Positions 32,122 to 40,868 of a DNA stretch of 64,000 nucleotides are shown piece by piece; positions within the stretch are counted from its first letter, which is position 1, and every line of letters begins with the position of its first letter. The position numbers and the translations under genes were made by a program. The DNA lies in assembly GCA_020635015.1 (NCBI GenBank), contig JACKAP010000014.1:1-64000 (forward strand), read 5' to 3'. The DNA comes from Calditrichia bacterium (lineage in GTDB: Bacteria; Calditrichota; Calditrichia; RBG-13-44-9; J075). The notes under the pieces are model-generated. The model saw nothing but the letters and a program-made list of their open reading frames with translations. It was not told where the DNA came from and did no database searches.

Positions 32122-34267
32122 TGATCATCTCGATTTCGATTTCACTGAAGGCTTTATAGATTCCCCACTCAGCAGGCGCAAGTTCCTGAAAATTTTCGGC
32201 GGCGGTATCTTTATTTTCATGACCGTCGGCGAGATGCCGGCCTGGGCCCAGGAAGGTTCCGGCCGTCCCTCCCGGCCGGCCCTGCCCACGGATTTCAACG
32301 CTTTTCTGCGGATCGGCGAAGACGGCAGGGTGGCCTGCTATACCGGCAAAATTGAGATGGGTCAGGGGGTGGTGACCTCCCTGGCGCAAATGCTGGCCGA
32401 GGAGCTGGATGTGGCATTGGAATCGGTCGACATGGTGATGGGCGATACCGATCTTTGTCCCTGGGATATGGGCACCTTCGGCTCCATGTCCACCCGTTTT
32501 TTCGGCCCGCCCCTGCGTGCGGCCGGCGCTGAGGCGCGCCAGGTGCTGCTTGAGCTTGGGGCAGAACATCTGAAGCTGCCGGCCGATCGGTTGGCCATCG
32601 AGAACGGGGTGATTTATGAACGGGCGAACCGGAACAACAGCGTCTCCTACGCCCAGTTGACTCAGGGCAAAAAGATTGCCCGCCATGCCTCCGGCAAGGT
32701 GCCGCTCAAATCGCCGGATCAATTCAAGATTATCGGCAAACCGGTATTTCGCCGCGACGCCTATGCAAAAGTCACCGGCCAGGCCAAATATGCCGCGGAT
32801 ATTCAACTGCCCGGCATGCTGTATGCCCGGATACTGCGTCCCCCTTCCCACGATGCAAAACGGATATCGCTTGACCTTGCTGCCGCGAAACAAATTGCCG
32901 GAGTTCAGGTGATCGAAGATGGAGATTTGATCGCGGTGCTGCATCCCTATCCGGATGTCGCGGAAAAGGCGATTTCCCTGATCAAAGCCCTCTATGACAC
33001 CCCCACATCCGGCCTGAACGAGGAGACCATTTTCGCTCACCTGCTGAAAGTGGCCCCGGAAGGAGAATCGGTAGGGGAAAATGGGAATCTTGACCAGGGT
33101 GTGCAACAAGCCGCAACCACTTTCGAGCAGACCTACCTGGACGGGTACAAGGCCCACGCCCCGATGGAACCGCACAGCGCGGTGGTCAGTGTCGAAGGCG
33201 ATAAGGCCACGGTTTGGCCCTCCTCGCAAACCCCGTTCCGGGCCCAGACCGAGGTCGCCAAAGCGCTGGGCATCCCGGCCGGGAATGTGCGGATCATCTC
33301 GCCCTTCCTTGGCGGCGGCTTTGGGGGAAAATCTGCTAATCGGCAGGTGGTGGAAGCCGCCCGGCTGTCCAAACTGGCCGGCAAACCGGTGCAGGTTGCC
33401 TGGTCGCGCCAGGAGGAATTTTTCTATGATACCTTCCGGCCGGCGGCAGTAGTGAAAATCGACTCCGGCATCGATCCAAACGGCCGCATCGCTTTCTGGG
33501 ATTATCATGTATATTTTGCCGGAGAGCGGGGCTCGCTGCATTTTTACGACATCCCGAACTCGCGCACCGCTGCGCACGGCTCCGGCTGGGGCAGCGAGCC
33601 CGGCACCCATCCCTTCGCCACCGGCGCCTGGCGGGCGCCGGCCAACAATACCAACACCTTTGCCCGGGAATCCCAGATGGACATCATGGCCGCGAAGGCG
33701 GGTATCGATCCGGTGGCCTTCCGCCTGAACCATCTCTCCGATGAGAAAATGCGCCGGGTTCTGCAAACCGCAGCGGAAAAATTCGGCTGGAAACCCGCTG
33801 CAGCGCCGAGCAAACGCGGCTATGGGGTGGCCTGCGGCATGGATGCCGGAACTTATGTCGCCACCATGGCCGAGGTCGCCGTCGACCCTGATAGCGGGAA
33901 AATCACCGTGAAGCGGGTTCTCTGTGTCCAGGATATGGGATTGGTGATCAATCCCCAGGGCGCGACCATCCAGATGGAAGGCTGCATCACCATGGGGCTG
34001 GGGTATGCCCTGGCGGAAGACCTGCGCTTCACCGGAGGCACGATCCACGATCTCAATTTTGACAGCTATGAGATTCCCCGTTTTTCCTGGCTTCCCCGGA
34101 TCGAAACCGTCATCATCGATGCCCCAAACGAAGCGCCCCAGGGCGGAGGCGAACCGGCGATCGTCACCATGGGCGCGGTGATCGCCAATGCGGTTTTCGA
34201 TGCGGTCGGGGCGCGGGTGCTGCAGTTGCCGGTGACGGCGCAACGGGTCAAGGAAAAGATGGGCTAG
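32111..34267 (+). CDS. Molybdopterin-binding large subunit of a molybdenum hydroxylase (IorB/aldehyde oxidase-like), Tat signal
   Basis: The enzyme hydroxylates an aldehyde or N-heterocycle with water-derived oxygen. I start it at the ATG at 32111, after which SRRKFLKIFGGGIFIF forms a twin-arginine signal, so the folded holoenzyme would go to the periplasm. Molybdopterin motifs are visible: GKIEMGQGVVTSLAQML, GGGFGGKSA and a catalytic Glu in GGGEPAIVTMGAV near the C-terminus. The 718-residue length fits the two-subunit type that lacks a separate FAD subunit and donates electrons to a cytochrome. No cofactor-maturation gene (XdhC) is nearby. Substrate unknown. Confidence 0.93.
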   Translation: MKNDDHLDFDFTEGFIDSPLSRRKFLKIFGGGIFIFMTVGEMPAWAQEGSGRPSRPALPTDFNAFLRIGEDGRVACYTGKIEMGQGVVTSLAQMLAEELDVALESVDMVMGDTDLCPWDMGTFGSMSTRFFGPPLRAAGAEARQVLLELGAEHLKLPADRLAIENGVIYERANRNNSVSYAQLTQGKKIARHASGKVPLKSPDQFKIIGKPVFRRDAYAKVTGQAKYAADIQLPGMLYARILRPPSHDAKRISLDLAAAKQIAGVQVIEDGDLIAVLHPYPDVAEKAISLIKALYDTPTSGLNEETIFAHLLKVAPEGESVGENGNLDQGVQQAATTFEQTYLDGYKAHAPMEPHSAVVSVEGDKATVWPSSQTPFRAQTEVAKALGIPAGNVRIISPFLGGGFGGKSANRQVVEAARLSKLAGKPVQVAWSRQEEFFYDTFRPAAVVKIDSGIDPNGRIAFWDYHVYFAGERGSLHFYDIPNSRTAAHGSGWGSEPGTHPFATGAWRAPANNTNTFARESQMDIMAAKAGIDPVAFRLNHLSDEKMRRVLQTAAEKFGWKPAAAPSKRGYGVACGMDAGTYVATMAEVAVDPDSGKITVKRVLCVQDMGLVINPQGATIQMEGCITMGLGYALAEDLRFTGGTIHDLNFDSYEIPRFSWLPRIETVIIDAPNEAPQGGGEPAIVTMGAVIANAVFDAVGARVLQLPVTAQRVKEKMG

Positions 34268-34365
34268 CTAAATATTCGTTATCAAAAAAATCTGATCCTG
34301 AATAGTTGGATAATCGGCGGCATCGATAAAACCGGCGACAGGCGTGAATTCGGCCGGAACAACAT

Positions 34366-35469
34366 CTATAACATATTCTCAAGGCGATTGCCCAGCGCTT
34401 TCGCGAACCGCTGCATCGCCTTTCGGTCTTCCCCCTTGTAGGAAAGCACGATTTCACCGTCCAGGAGACTTTGCAGTTGAACACGCATTGCGTCGGTGCC
34501 TTGCCGGGTCTCCCGGGTGAGTTGCTGAACCCGATCCTGATGTCCGACAAACATGCATTTAGCGCGATATTCCTCTTGTAATGTTTTGATTTCCCACAAC
34601 AGGCTTTCCGTCGGCTGGGAAACGTCAACCACTACGGCCGCCACCTCTCCGGCGGACATTCTCACCACTTGACGCCAATGTGCCAGATTCACGCGAACCA
34701 CGGTGAGGCGGGGTGCAAACGTACTCTGCGCTTTTGCCGTTACCATTGATATTATCCGGCTAACCGCAGCCTGGTCGGTTATTTGGAAAACCTTGGCTCG
34801 CTCAACTTTTTGGAATGCGCGCCAGAAGCCCAATGATGCAAAACCGCCGACGGTAATCATCGCGGCGATTGTCATAATAATGACAATCATTGCCAACATA
34901 AGCATGAAGACAATGATAGCCAGAAATATGCCGGCGATAATATTATCCTCTCCTTTGAATGCCTGCTCCAGGGATTTCGAAAGATCGCTGTTAATAAGCA
35001 ATGTAGCGAAGAGATAAAAACCGATGATCAGGAATGGTATGGCAACCCAACGCTGAACCCGCAGAAAACGGTAAATACGTTTGGGACTTCCGATGGCAGC
35101 AATTTCGGCATCATCCAGGGTTACTAACCGCCAGCGCTGACCCATTGCCGTCGTGACGGCAAAACTGAGCATCTTTGACGCTTCGGAAAAGCCAAATCGC
35201 CTCAGGAACAATACCAGCCGGCGTCGCCCACGCGCCAATCGGGATCCGAGCACGAGTAAAACCGCACTCAATAGACCGCCCAAAAACAAGGTCTGGAGCG
35301 CCTCCCCCGGGGCGGAAAGGAAGAGATACAAAATCATCACGATCGTTGTAATGCAGGCAGCAATGAAGCCGCCCAACACCAGCAGTCTGCCAAGTAAAAT
35401 GAAAATCACACCGGAAATGCGCCGGAATTGTGATCTTAGTTTGACTTGATGAACGATTTGAATCGCCAT
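34366..35469 (-). CDS. Multi-pass membrane protein with LFLRRF-type cytosolic domain, unknown function
   Basis: Hydrophobic segments occur at about residues 20-60 and at about 140-160 and 175-215, giving four or five transmembrane helices. Two soluble parts stand out: RRRLVLFLRRFGFSEASKML with VTLDDAEIAAIGSPKR between helices, and a C-terminal domain with AAVVVDVSQPTESLLWEIKTL and CMFVGHQ. This layout (FLRRF strand, acidic loop, then VVVDVS...WEI strand) recurs in uncharacterised bacterial membrane proteins; I know no established function. The gene stands alone and is convergent with the molybdenum enzyme. Confidence 0.6.
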   Translation of the reverse strand: MAIQIVHQVKLRSQFRRISGVIFILLGRLLVLGGFIAACITTIVMILYLFLSAPGEALQTLFLGGLLSAVLLVLGSRLARGRRRLVLFLRRFGFSEASKMLSFAVTTAMGQRWRLVTLDDAEIAAIGSPKRIYRFLRVQRWVAIPFLIIGFYLFATLLINSDLSKSLEQAFKGEDNIIAGIFLAIIVFMLMLAMIVIIMTIAAMITVGGFASLGFWRAFQKVERAKVFQITDQAAVSRIISMVTAKAQSTFAPRLTVVRVNLAHWRQVVRMSAGEVAAVVVDVSQPTESLLWEIKTLQEEYRAKCMFVGHQDRVQQLTRETRQGTDAMRVQLQSLLDGEIVLSYKGEDRKAMQRFAKALGNRLENML

Positions 35470-35916
35470 AATCTGCCGCCAAGCTTTTTCAGGATTTTAT
35501 AATGCGAGACGGTCTTTCTAATCATGATCGCGCCCTCAATGAATGCCATCGTTTGAGAGTCAGGGTGAAAATACCCGCGTTATCATTTTCTGGTTGAATT
35601 TAATGACGGAAATGGGGCACTTCAAGCGGAGAGATTTTGCAGACGGCGCCTTCAGAGCTTCCCGGCCAACGCCGGGAAACTCTGTGCCAGTTTGAGACAA
35701 GCGGTTAGTTAGTATCCAGCCCGCGAAACACACAAAAGAAACGAAACAATGCATCATGGCATTTTAGTTTATTTGGTGTATTTCGTGGGCTGAATAGTTA
35801 CAACGGAAACAGGTGTTTGGGTAGTTGTTCCATTTGTAGCGACACGTTGAAGCGTGTCGCTACAAATGGATAAACGCGCAGAACCGCGATTCTATCGCCC
35901 CACCGACCCCAACACG
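35470..35916. other. Non-coding gap with several hairpins
   Basis: No gene is seen. The gap contains an imperfect hairpin (AGAGCTTCCCGGC near 35654) and a longer imperfect inverted repeat around 35712-35795 (CCAGCCCGCGAAACAC against GTGTATTTCGTGGGCTG). Confidence 0.5.
35830..35869. repeat. Perfect 17-bp inverted repeat
   Basis: CCATTTGTAGCGACACG at 35830-35846 is exactly complementary to 35853-35869, with a 6-base loop. No T-run follows on either strand, so it reads as a dispersed hairpin rather than a terminator. Confidence 0.75.
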
Positions 35917-35959
35917 AAAATAGTATGGTATGACCCGCCGTTTGGGTCATACCATACTA
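35917..35959 (-). terminator. Intrinsic terminator of the first beta-helix gene
   Basis: TAGTATGGTATGACCC (35921-35936) pairs with 35944-35959, a 16-bp perfect stem that includes the stop codon region, followed on the minus strand by TTTTCGTG. Confidence 0.75.
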
Positions 35960-37621
35960 CCGGATGAGGAGCATTTTTCGCGTTTGCACAAAACGGCCTG
36001 CTCCCAATTGGTACAAATACACCCCGCTCGCCAGGCCCCCGGCATCCCAGTTGTATTTGTAGCTGCCAGCGCTTAAGTTTTCCGAAACCAGTTCAGCAAC
36101 TTCCTCTCCCAGAATATTATAGATGTTCAGGGTCACCCACCCGGCCTTCGCTAAAGCGAATTCGATAGTGGTGCTTGGGTTGAAAGGATTGGGATAGTTT
36201 TGAAAAAGCTGAAAGCCTGCCGGTAGATTTCCGGATGAAATGGGTATTTCTTCGATGCCCGTCAGGTTGTCAGAGAGAGGCTTGCTACCCGGACCGCCAT
36301 AGGCGCCCATATCATTAAAAAATAAGCCCTGCGCCGGCCAGCGGGCGAATCCGGGATTGAGCGGATCCTCCGGATCATTATAAACCGGATCCAGATTCCC
36401 GCCATCAATACAGGGTGAGTTGCTTAACAAATAATAGAATGTGGTATCAGCGAAGAGCGGATCGGTTTCAATGTTGGCTGTACCAAGGTACCCACCTTCT
36501 ATATCTGAATATTGAAGATCCATAATGCCCGAAATCTGCGGATCGCTCGGCGCCGTATTGCCCCAGACGATGAGATTCATGGCACTGGGTATTGTGGCCC
36601 CTATAATCCTTATCCCACCACCGGATTCGGTTGCTGAATTGCCAACGATGGTGTTATTGGATACATTGAGGGGATTTGTTCGGTTTGTTTTAAGCGCAGC
36701 GTTTGCCGCGGGTTTTCCGGCGCCTCTCCCTCCCATCCCGGTCGTTTTTGCCGCTGAAGAAGTAAATTCAAACAGAATGCCGCCACCGGTAGGGGCAGAA
36801 TTACCAATGATCAGGTTGTTTTGGATAACCGGTATTTGATTGAAAACATCAATGCCACCGCTTCCGCCTTGCGTCGCATTGATTGAATTTCCTTTTATAA
36901 TATTATTGGTTATTAGAAAATTTGCAGCACCGGGCTCTATACCACCACCGTATGCAACCGGCGCCGTAATGGTGTTATTTATAATGCGATTATTCGCTAT
37001 GCGAACCGTTTCATTGCCATCCGAATATGTGTATATACCCCCACCCAGACAATATTCAGTCACATTTGTAGAAGTGATGCTGTTATGACGAATCAGGTTG
37101 TTCTCAATAATCAAATCCTGGCTTTGGAGAAAGGCGTAAATCCCCCCACCATAGGCATCTGTCGGTTGATTAATCGCGTTAAACTCTATAATATTATTTC
37201 TAATGGTAGCAGTACTATTAAAAATATGTATTCCCCCTCCGTATTTACCATTTGCTATTACAGTACCGCTGCCGCCGGTAATGGTAAATCCGGCGAGCAC
37301 CGAGGTGGTGTCTTCCCCGGAAATGAATGTCACGACCGCTCCGCTGTCCGGGTGACTCGGCTGGCTGCCGTCGATGACCGTATTGGCAATATGGCTGGTA
37401 TCGCCGTCAGTAAGAAAATGGCTGGCAACGGTGATGGCCTTACCGAGATAATTGATGTTCTCGATATAAATGCCGTCGGCTACCAGAACGGTATCGCCGT
37501 CGCTCGCTGCATTGATGCCGGCCTGGATGTCCGGCTGATCCACCGGGACATTGATGATGTTTGCTTTTAGGCTAAATCCCAACAACACGCAACTTAAAAT
37601 GACGTGAACAAATTTCATCAT
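35957..37621 (-). CDS. Secreted right-handed beta-helix protein with C-terminal sorting domain (copy 1)
   Basis: A signal peptide (FVHVILSCVLLGFSLKA) is followed by the conserved opening INVPVDQPDIQAGINAASDG. A long parallel beta helix comes next, with NNIIEFN-, NNLIRHN- and NNRIINN-type rungs and GGGI turns (about 30-430). The last 85 residues are an FCB sorting domain: FQLFQNYPNPFNPSTTIEF, then LNIYNILGEEVAEL, and KMLLIR at the end. Beta-helix proteins of this kind bind or cut polysaccharides; no lyase residues are identifiable. The ATG at 37621 (or 37618) follows AGGAG. A 64-base and a 62-base block near the start are identical to copy 2. Confidence 0.88.
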   Translation of the reverse strand: MMKFVHVILSCVLLGFSLKANIINVPVDQPDIQAGINAASDGDTVLVADGIYIENINYLGKAITVASHFLTDGDTSHIANTVIDGSQPSHPDSGAVVTFISGEDTTSVLAGFTITGGSGTVIANGKYGGGIHIFNSTATIRNNIIEFNAINQPTDAYGGGIYAFLQSQDLIIENNLIRHNSITSTNVTEYCLGGGIYTYSDGNETVRIANNRIINNTITAPVAYGGGIEPGAANFLITNNIIKGNSINATQGGSGGIDVFNQIPVIQNNLIIGNSAPTGGGILFEFTSSAAKTTGMGGRGAGKPAANAALKTNRTNPLNVSNNTIVGNSATESGGGIRIIGATIPSAMNLIVWGNTAPSDPQISGIMDLQYSDIEGGYLGTANIETDPLFADTTFYYLLSNSPCIDGGNLDPVYNDPEDPLNPGFARWPAQGLFFNDMGAYGGPGSKPLSDNLTGIEEIPISSGNLPAGFQLFQNYPNPFNPSTTIEFALAKAGWVTLNIYNILGEEVAELVSENLSAGSYKYNWDAGGLASGVYLYQLGAGRFVQTRKMLLIR

Positions 37622-37730
37622 ATTTCTCCTGAAGTTTTTAGCTGATATTGGAACGAGCGTTGTCTTTTTGGATAACGTGCGCAGCTTTAGTGAAATTGGA
37701 TTGATCATATCTTGATGAATAATGTCTGAT

Positions 37731-37779
37731 AAAAAACAGAGCCTCCCGGCTCAGGCGCTTTCTGAAAACCGGGAGGCTC
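37731..37779 (-). terminator. Intrinsic terminator of the second beta-helix gene
   Basis: GAGCCTCCCGG (37739-37749) pairs with CCGGGAGGCTC (37769-37779), and the minus strand continues TGTTTTTTATC. It begins 9 bases after the stop codon at 37788. Confidence 0.88.
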
Positions 37780-37787
37780 GACTTTAT

Positions 37788-39593
37788 TTAACGGATTAAC
37801 AACATTTTCTTTGTTTCATTAAAATCGTCGATTTTGATGGAGTAATAATACACCCCACTTGCCAACCCACCCGCATCCCACTCATATTTGTAAGTGCCGG
37901 CAACCATGTCTTCCGCTACCAAAACCGCCACTTCCTGCCCCAAAAGGTTGTAAACCTTTAGCGTCACCCTGTCGCTGTGGGGCAGGGCAAATTCGATGGT
38001 GGTGGAGGGGTTGAAGGGGTTGGGGTAGTTTTGGCGCAGTTCGTAAGTAACCGGCAAATTATCGCCAATCGGTTCAATAGCAACGGGCGAACCCAATGGC
38101 GATTCCTGTGCGCCGATGTCCGGCATAGAACCAGCAGGATTGGGACGCGGGTTGCCGTTGTAATCAAAAGGCGGGGCATGATACCAGATGCCACTGATTT
38201 CAATCGAGTCGATACCGGCTCCGATGCAGGAACTGCTATCCGAGAGGTTAAACAGGGTATCGGCAAAAAAGGGATCGGCATCGATGTTACCCATTCCCGA
38301 TGGATAGCCACCCTGGACATCGCTATAATGCACTCTGATCGCCCCGCTTGACAAATAGTCGATCTGTGGATATTGGGGCGCCGTATTTCCCCAAAAAATG
38401 GAATTCAGAATGGTGGCGTCAGACTGTGCACCATCAACACGAATACCACCGCCTGATACCCTGGCAAAATTGTCGACAACGGTATTATTAATCATCTGTG
38501 CCGTGCTGTTCTGGCAGCGAATGCCGCCGCCATAATCGGCTTCATTACCGGAAACAATATTATTTGCAACTCGAATATCGTTGTTTGCGGATGCCATGTT
38601 GGACCACAGCGAAATGCCGCCGCCGTATGAATTATTGTCGTATATCACGTTCCCGACAATGGTGTTGGCATCAATATCTATCGTGCCGTACGCGACATCC
38701 ACCATCAGGCCGCCACCATTACTGGCGCTGACAGCGCTTAACATCTCATTATAAGAAATGTTATTGCCAACGACGGAAGCGCTCGTACCACCGCCTACCG
38801 TCAATCCGGTACCATTGACGTATGTTCCGGAAAGGGTGTTATGGATGATGCGATTATCTTTTACCAGGGCGCTTTGCGATCCTGCGGGGTCGGCTGCAAC
38901 ATAAGCAGCTCCATAGACGTAAAGCGATCCATAACCCGCGTTATGGGATATCATATTATGAACGATCCTTCCACTACAATATAAAGCGATCCCACCTCCC
39001 CCAGTAAGATCCGTGCCGGTCACACCGTTATGGTCTATCTTGTTATCTTCGATTATTAAATACCCGGTACTGCCTAACACAAAGCCGGCAATTCCGCCTC
39101 CCCAGGATTCTACATATGCTGGAATATTGTTGTTTCTGATTTGATTATGGGAAATACGAGCGCTTGCATTATAACAAAAGATCCCACCTCCGCCTCTTGC
39201 GGGATAGACAACACCTTGCCAGATATATTCACTTATCGTCCCGCTGCCTCCGGTAATGGTAAATCCGGCGAGCACCGAGGTGGTGTCTTCCCCGGAAATG
39301 AATGTCACGACCGAGCCGCTATCCGGGTTACTCGGCTGGCTGCCGTCGATGACCGTCGCGGAGATGTGCGACGTATCGCCGTCCATGAGAAAATGGCTGG
39401 CAACGGTGATGGCCTTACCGAGATAATTGATGTTCTCGATATAAATGCCCTCCGCCACCAGCACCGTATCGCCGTCGGAAGCCGCACTGATGCCGGCCTG
39501 GATGGTGGGCTGGTCCCCTGGAATATGAATGATATCGGCCCGGAGATAAACGGTTAAGCATAGAATCATACTAACGGATAACAAATATTTCAT
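37788..39593 (-). CDS. Secreted right-handed beta-helix protein with C-terminal sorting domain (copy 2)
   Basis: The architecture equals copy 1: signal peptide (MKYLLSVSMILCLTVYLRA), DIIHIPGDQPTIQAGISAA opening, beta-helix rungs such as NNKI-, NRIIHN- and NTVVDNFA with glycine-rich turns, and a sorting domain (YELRQNYPNPFNPSTTIEF ... TKKMLLIR). The length is 601 residues. AAAGGAGGATTCC precedes the ATG. The sorting domain implies export through a T9SS-like route and fixation to, or release from, the surface. The helix rungs differ from those of copy 1, whereas the first 120 residues are almost the same, which suggests exchange between the two. Confidence 0.88.
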   Translation of the reverse strand: MKYLLSVSMILCLTVYLRADIIHIPGDQPTIQAGISAASDGDTVLVAEGIYIENINYLGKAITVASHFLMDGDTSHISATVIDGSQPSNPDSGSVVTFISGEDTTSVLAGFTITGGSGTISEYIWQGVVYPARGGGGIFCYNASARISHNQIRNNNIPAYVESWGGGIAGFVLGSTGYLIIEDNKIDHNGVTGTDLTGGGGIALYCSGRIVHNMISHNAGYGSLYVYGAAYVAADPAGSQSALVKDNRIIHNTLSGTYVNGTGLTVGGGTSASVVGNNISYNEMLSAVSASNGGGLMVDVAYGTIDIDANTIVGNVIYDNNSYGGGISLWSNMASANNDIRVANNIVSGNEADYGGGIRCQNSTAQMINNTVVDNFARVSGGGIRVDGAQSDATILNSIFWGNTAPQYPQIDYLSSGAIRVHYSDVQGGYPSGMGNIDADPFFADTLFNLSDSSSCIGAGIDSIEISGIWYHAPPFDYNGNPRPNPAGSMPDIGAQESPLGSPVAIEPIGDNLPVTYELRQNYPNPFNPSTTIEFALPHSDRVTLKVYNLLGQEVAVLVAEDMVAGTYKYEWDAGGLASGVYYYSIKIDDFNETKKMLLIR

Positions 39594-39692
39594 TGGAATC
39601 CTCCTTTGATACGGTGATGTAAGTGAATGAAGCTTTGTGCAGGATAATATAAAATTTAAACGGAGGATTCCCTATCGCTGGTGTTGCAAATG

Positions 39693-40868
39693 TTATTCGT
39701 GTTGTTGCATTTTGGGCTCAATACCTTCCCAAACCAGGTCGATGTTATCTTTAATGATGTTATCGCGCAGCGCTACCTTGCTGATATAGTTGTGAAATGC
39801 GCTGCCGATCAGGGCGCGGTTACCAATAATCATATTCCCGCTGATGACGGTTAGGCTTTGATTACTGTTATAGGTCACATCGATGCCGCCGCCCCGGGAG
39901 TGAGCATTTTTTTTGTGCTGTGCCCAATTGTAGGTAATGCGGTTATCCACGATCTTAATATTGCCAATACAGTAGGTCACAAAGATGCCGCCGCCCATGC
40001 AAGTACTCTCGGAACTCACCTGGTTGAACGAAATGTCATTACCAACAACGCGCGCAGTCATGTTAGAGGAAATACTCACACCACCACCGCTGGCGACGCC
40101 TCTGGCGTGAACGGCATTATGCCGGATGCGATTGTTCTTCAACACGATGCGGAACTGGTATGTAGGCGACCAGTTCGCGACAACGGCGCCAGCGAGACCT
40201 TCGGAATGGCTGGCATTGTAGGCAACGAGGTTATTGCTCACCGATGCGTTACCGATCAGGCAGAGTGCGGCGCCCCAGGTATTCTTTTTGGCGGTTAAGG
40301 TATTTTGAGTAATTCGATTGTTGCGAAGCACAATGTGGATCAGACTGTCCTGGGCATCGAAGTAAACACCGGCGCCATCCGCTTCATTGACACCGCGGAT
40401 ATGATTATCGAAAATCCAATTGTGCGATATATATGGCCCGGCCCAGGAACAAAAAATGCCCCCGCCCGCCCGGATATCATACCACGCATTTGCCAACTGC
40501 AATTTTGATATCGTTCCCGCGCCGCCGGTGAGGGTAAATCCGCACAAAACGGAAGTGGTATCTTCCCCGGAAACAAAGGAAACCACCGAGGCGCTGTCCG
40601 GATGGGCGGGGCGGCTGCCATCGATGATGGTGCCGGCGATATGGGCGGTATCCCCGTCCAGCAGGAAACGGCTGGCAACAGTAATGGCTTTCCCCCGGAA
40701 ATTGATATTCTCGTAATAGCTGCCTTCGGCGACCAGCACGGTATCACCGGTGAGGGCGGCGTCAATGCCGGCCTGGATGGTTGGCTGCTTGGCGGGAACG
40801 TGGATAATATCTCCCGGAAGCGGCACATTAAACAGGAGGAAGATCAAAAGACAGCCAAAAAATTTCAT
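39693..40868 (-). CDS. Secreted right-handed beta-helix protein lacking a sorting domain (copy 3)
   Basis: This 391-residue paralogue has the signal peptide (LLIFLLFNVPLPG), the DIIHVPAKQPTIQAGIDAA opening and beta-helix rungs (NNRITQN, KNNRIRHN, DNRITYN), but stops at DLVWEGIEPKMQQHE with no YPNPFNP domain. It would be periplasmic or freely secreted, or be a shortened copy. Its start codon overlaps the HTCS stop by four bases (ATGA), so its translation is tied to the regulator. This suggests it works with the sensor, for instance as a ligand-binding or ligand-generating partner. Confidence 0.82.
   Translation of the reverse strand: MKFFGCLLIFLLFNVPLPGDIIHVPAKQPTIQAGIDAALTGDTVLVAEGSYYENINFRGKAITVASRFLLDGDTAHIAGTIIDGSRPAHPDSASVVSFVSGEDTTSVLCGFTLTGGAGTISKLQLANAWYDIRAGGGIFCSWAGPYISHNWIFDNHIRGVNEADGAGVYFDAQDSLIHIVLRNNRITQNTLTAKKNTWGAALCLIGNASVSNNLVAYNASHSEGLAGAVVANWSPTYQFRIVLKNNRIRHNAVHARGVASGGGVSISSNMTARVVGNDISFNQVSSESTCMGGGIFVTYCIGNIKIVDNRITYNWAQHKKNAHSRGGGIDVTYNSNQSLTVISGNMIIGNRALIGSAFHNYISKVALRDNIIKDNIDLVWEGIEPKMQQHE

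Noticed and set aside
32063..34243. 726-codon open frame antisense to the molybdenum hydroxylase large subunit
   Set aside because: The plus-strand frame carries all conserved motifs and a Tat signal; the antisense product has none.
37085..37570. 161-codon plus-strand frame with similarity to another frame at 39141-39557
   Set aside because: The similarity arises because both are antisense to the near-identical starts of the beta-helix paralogues.
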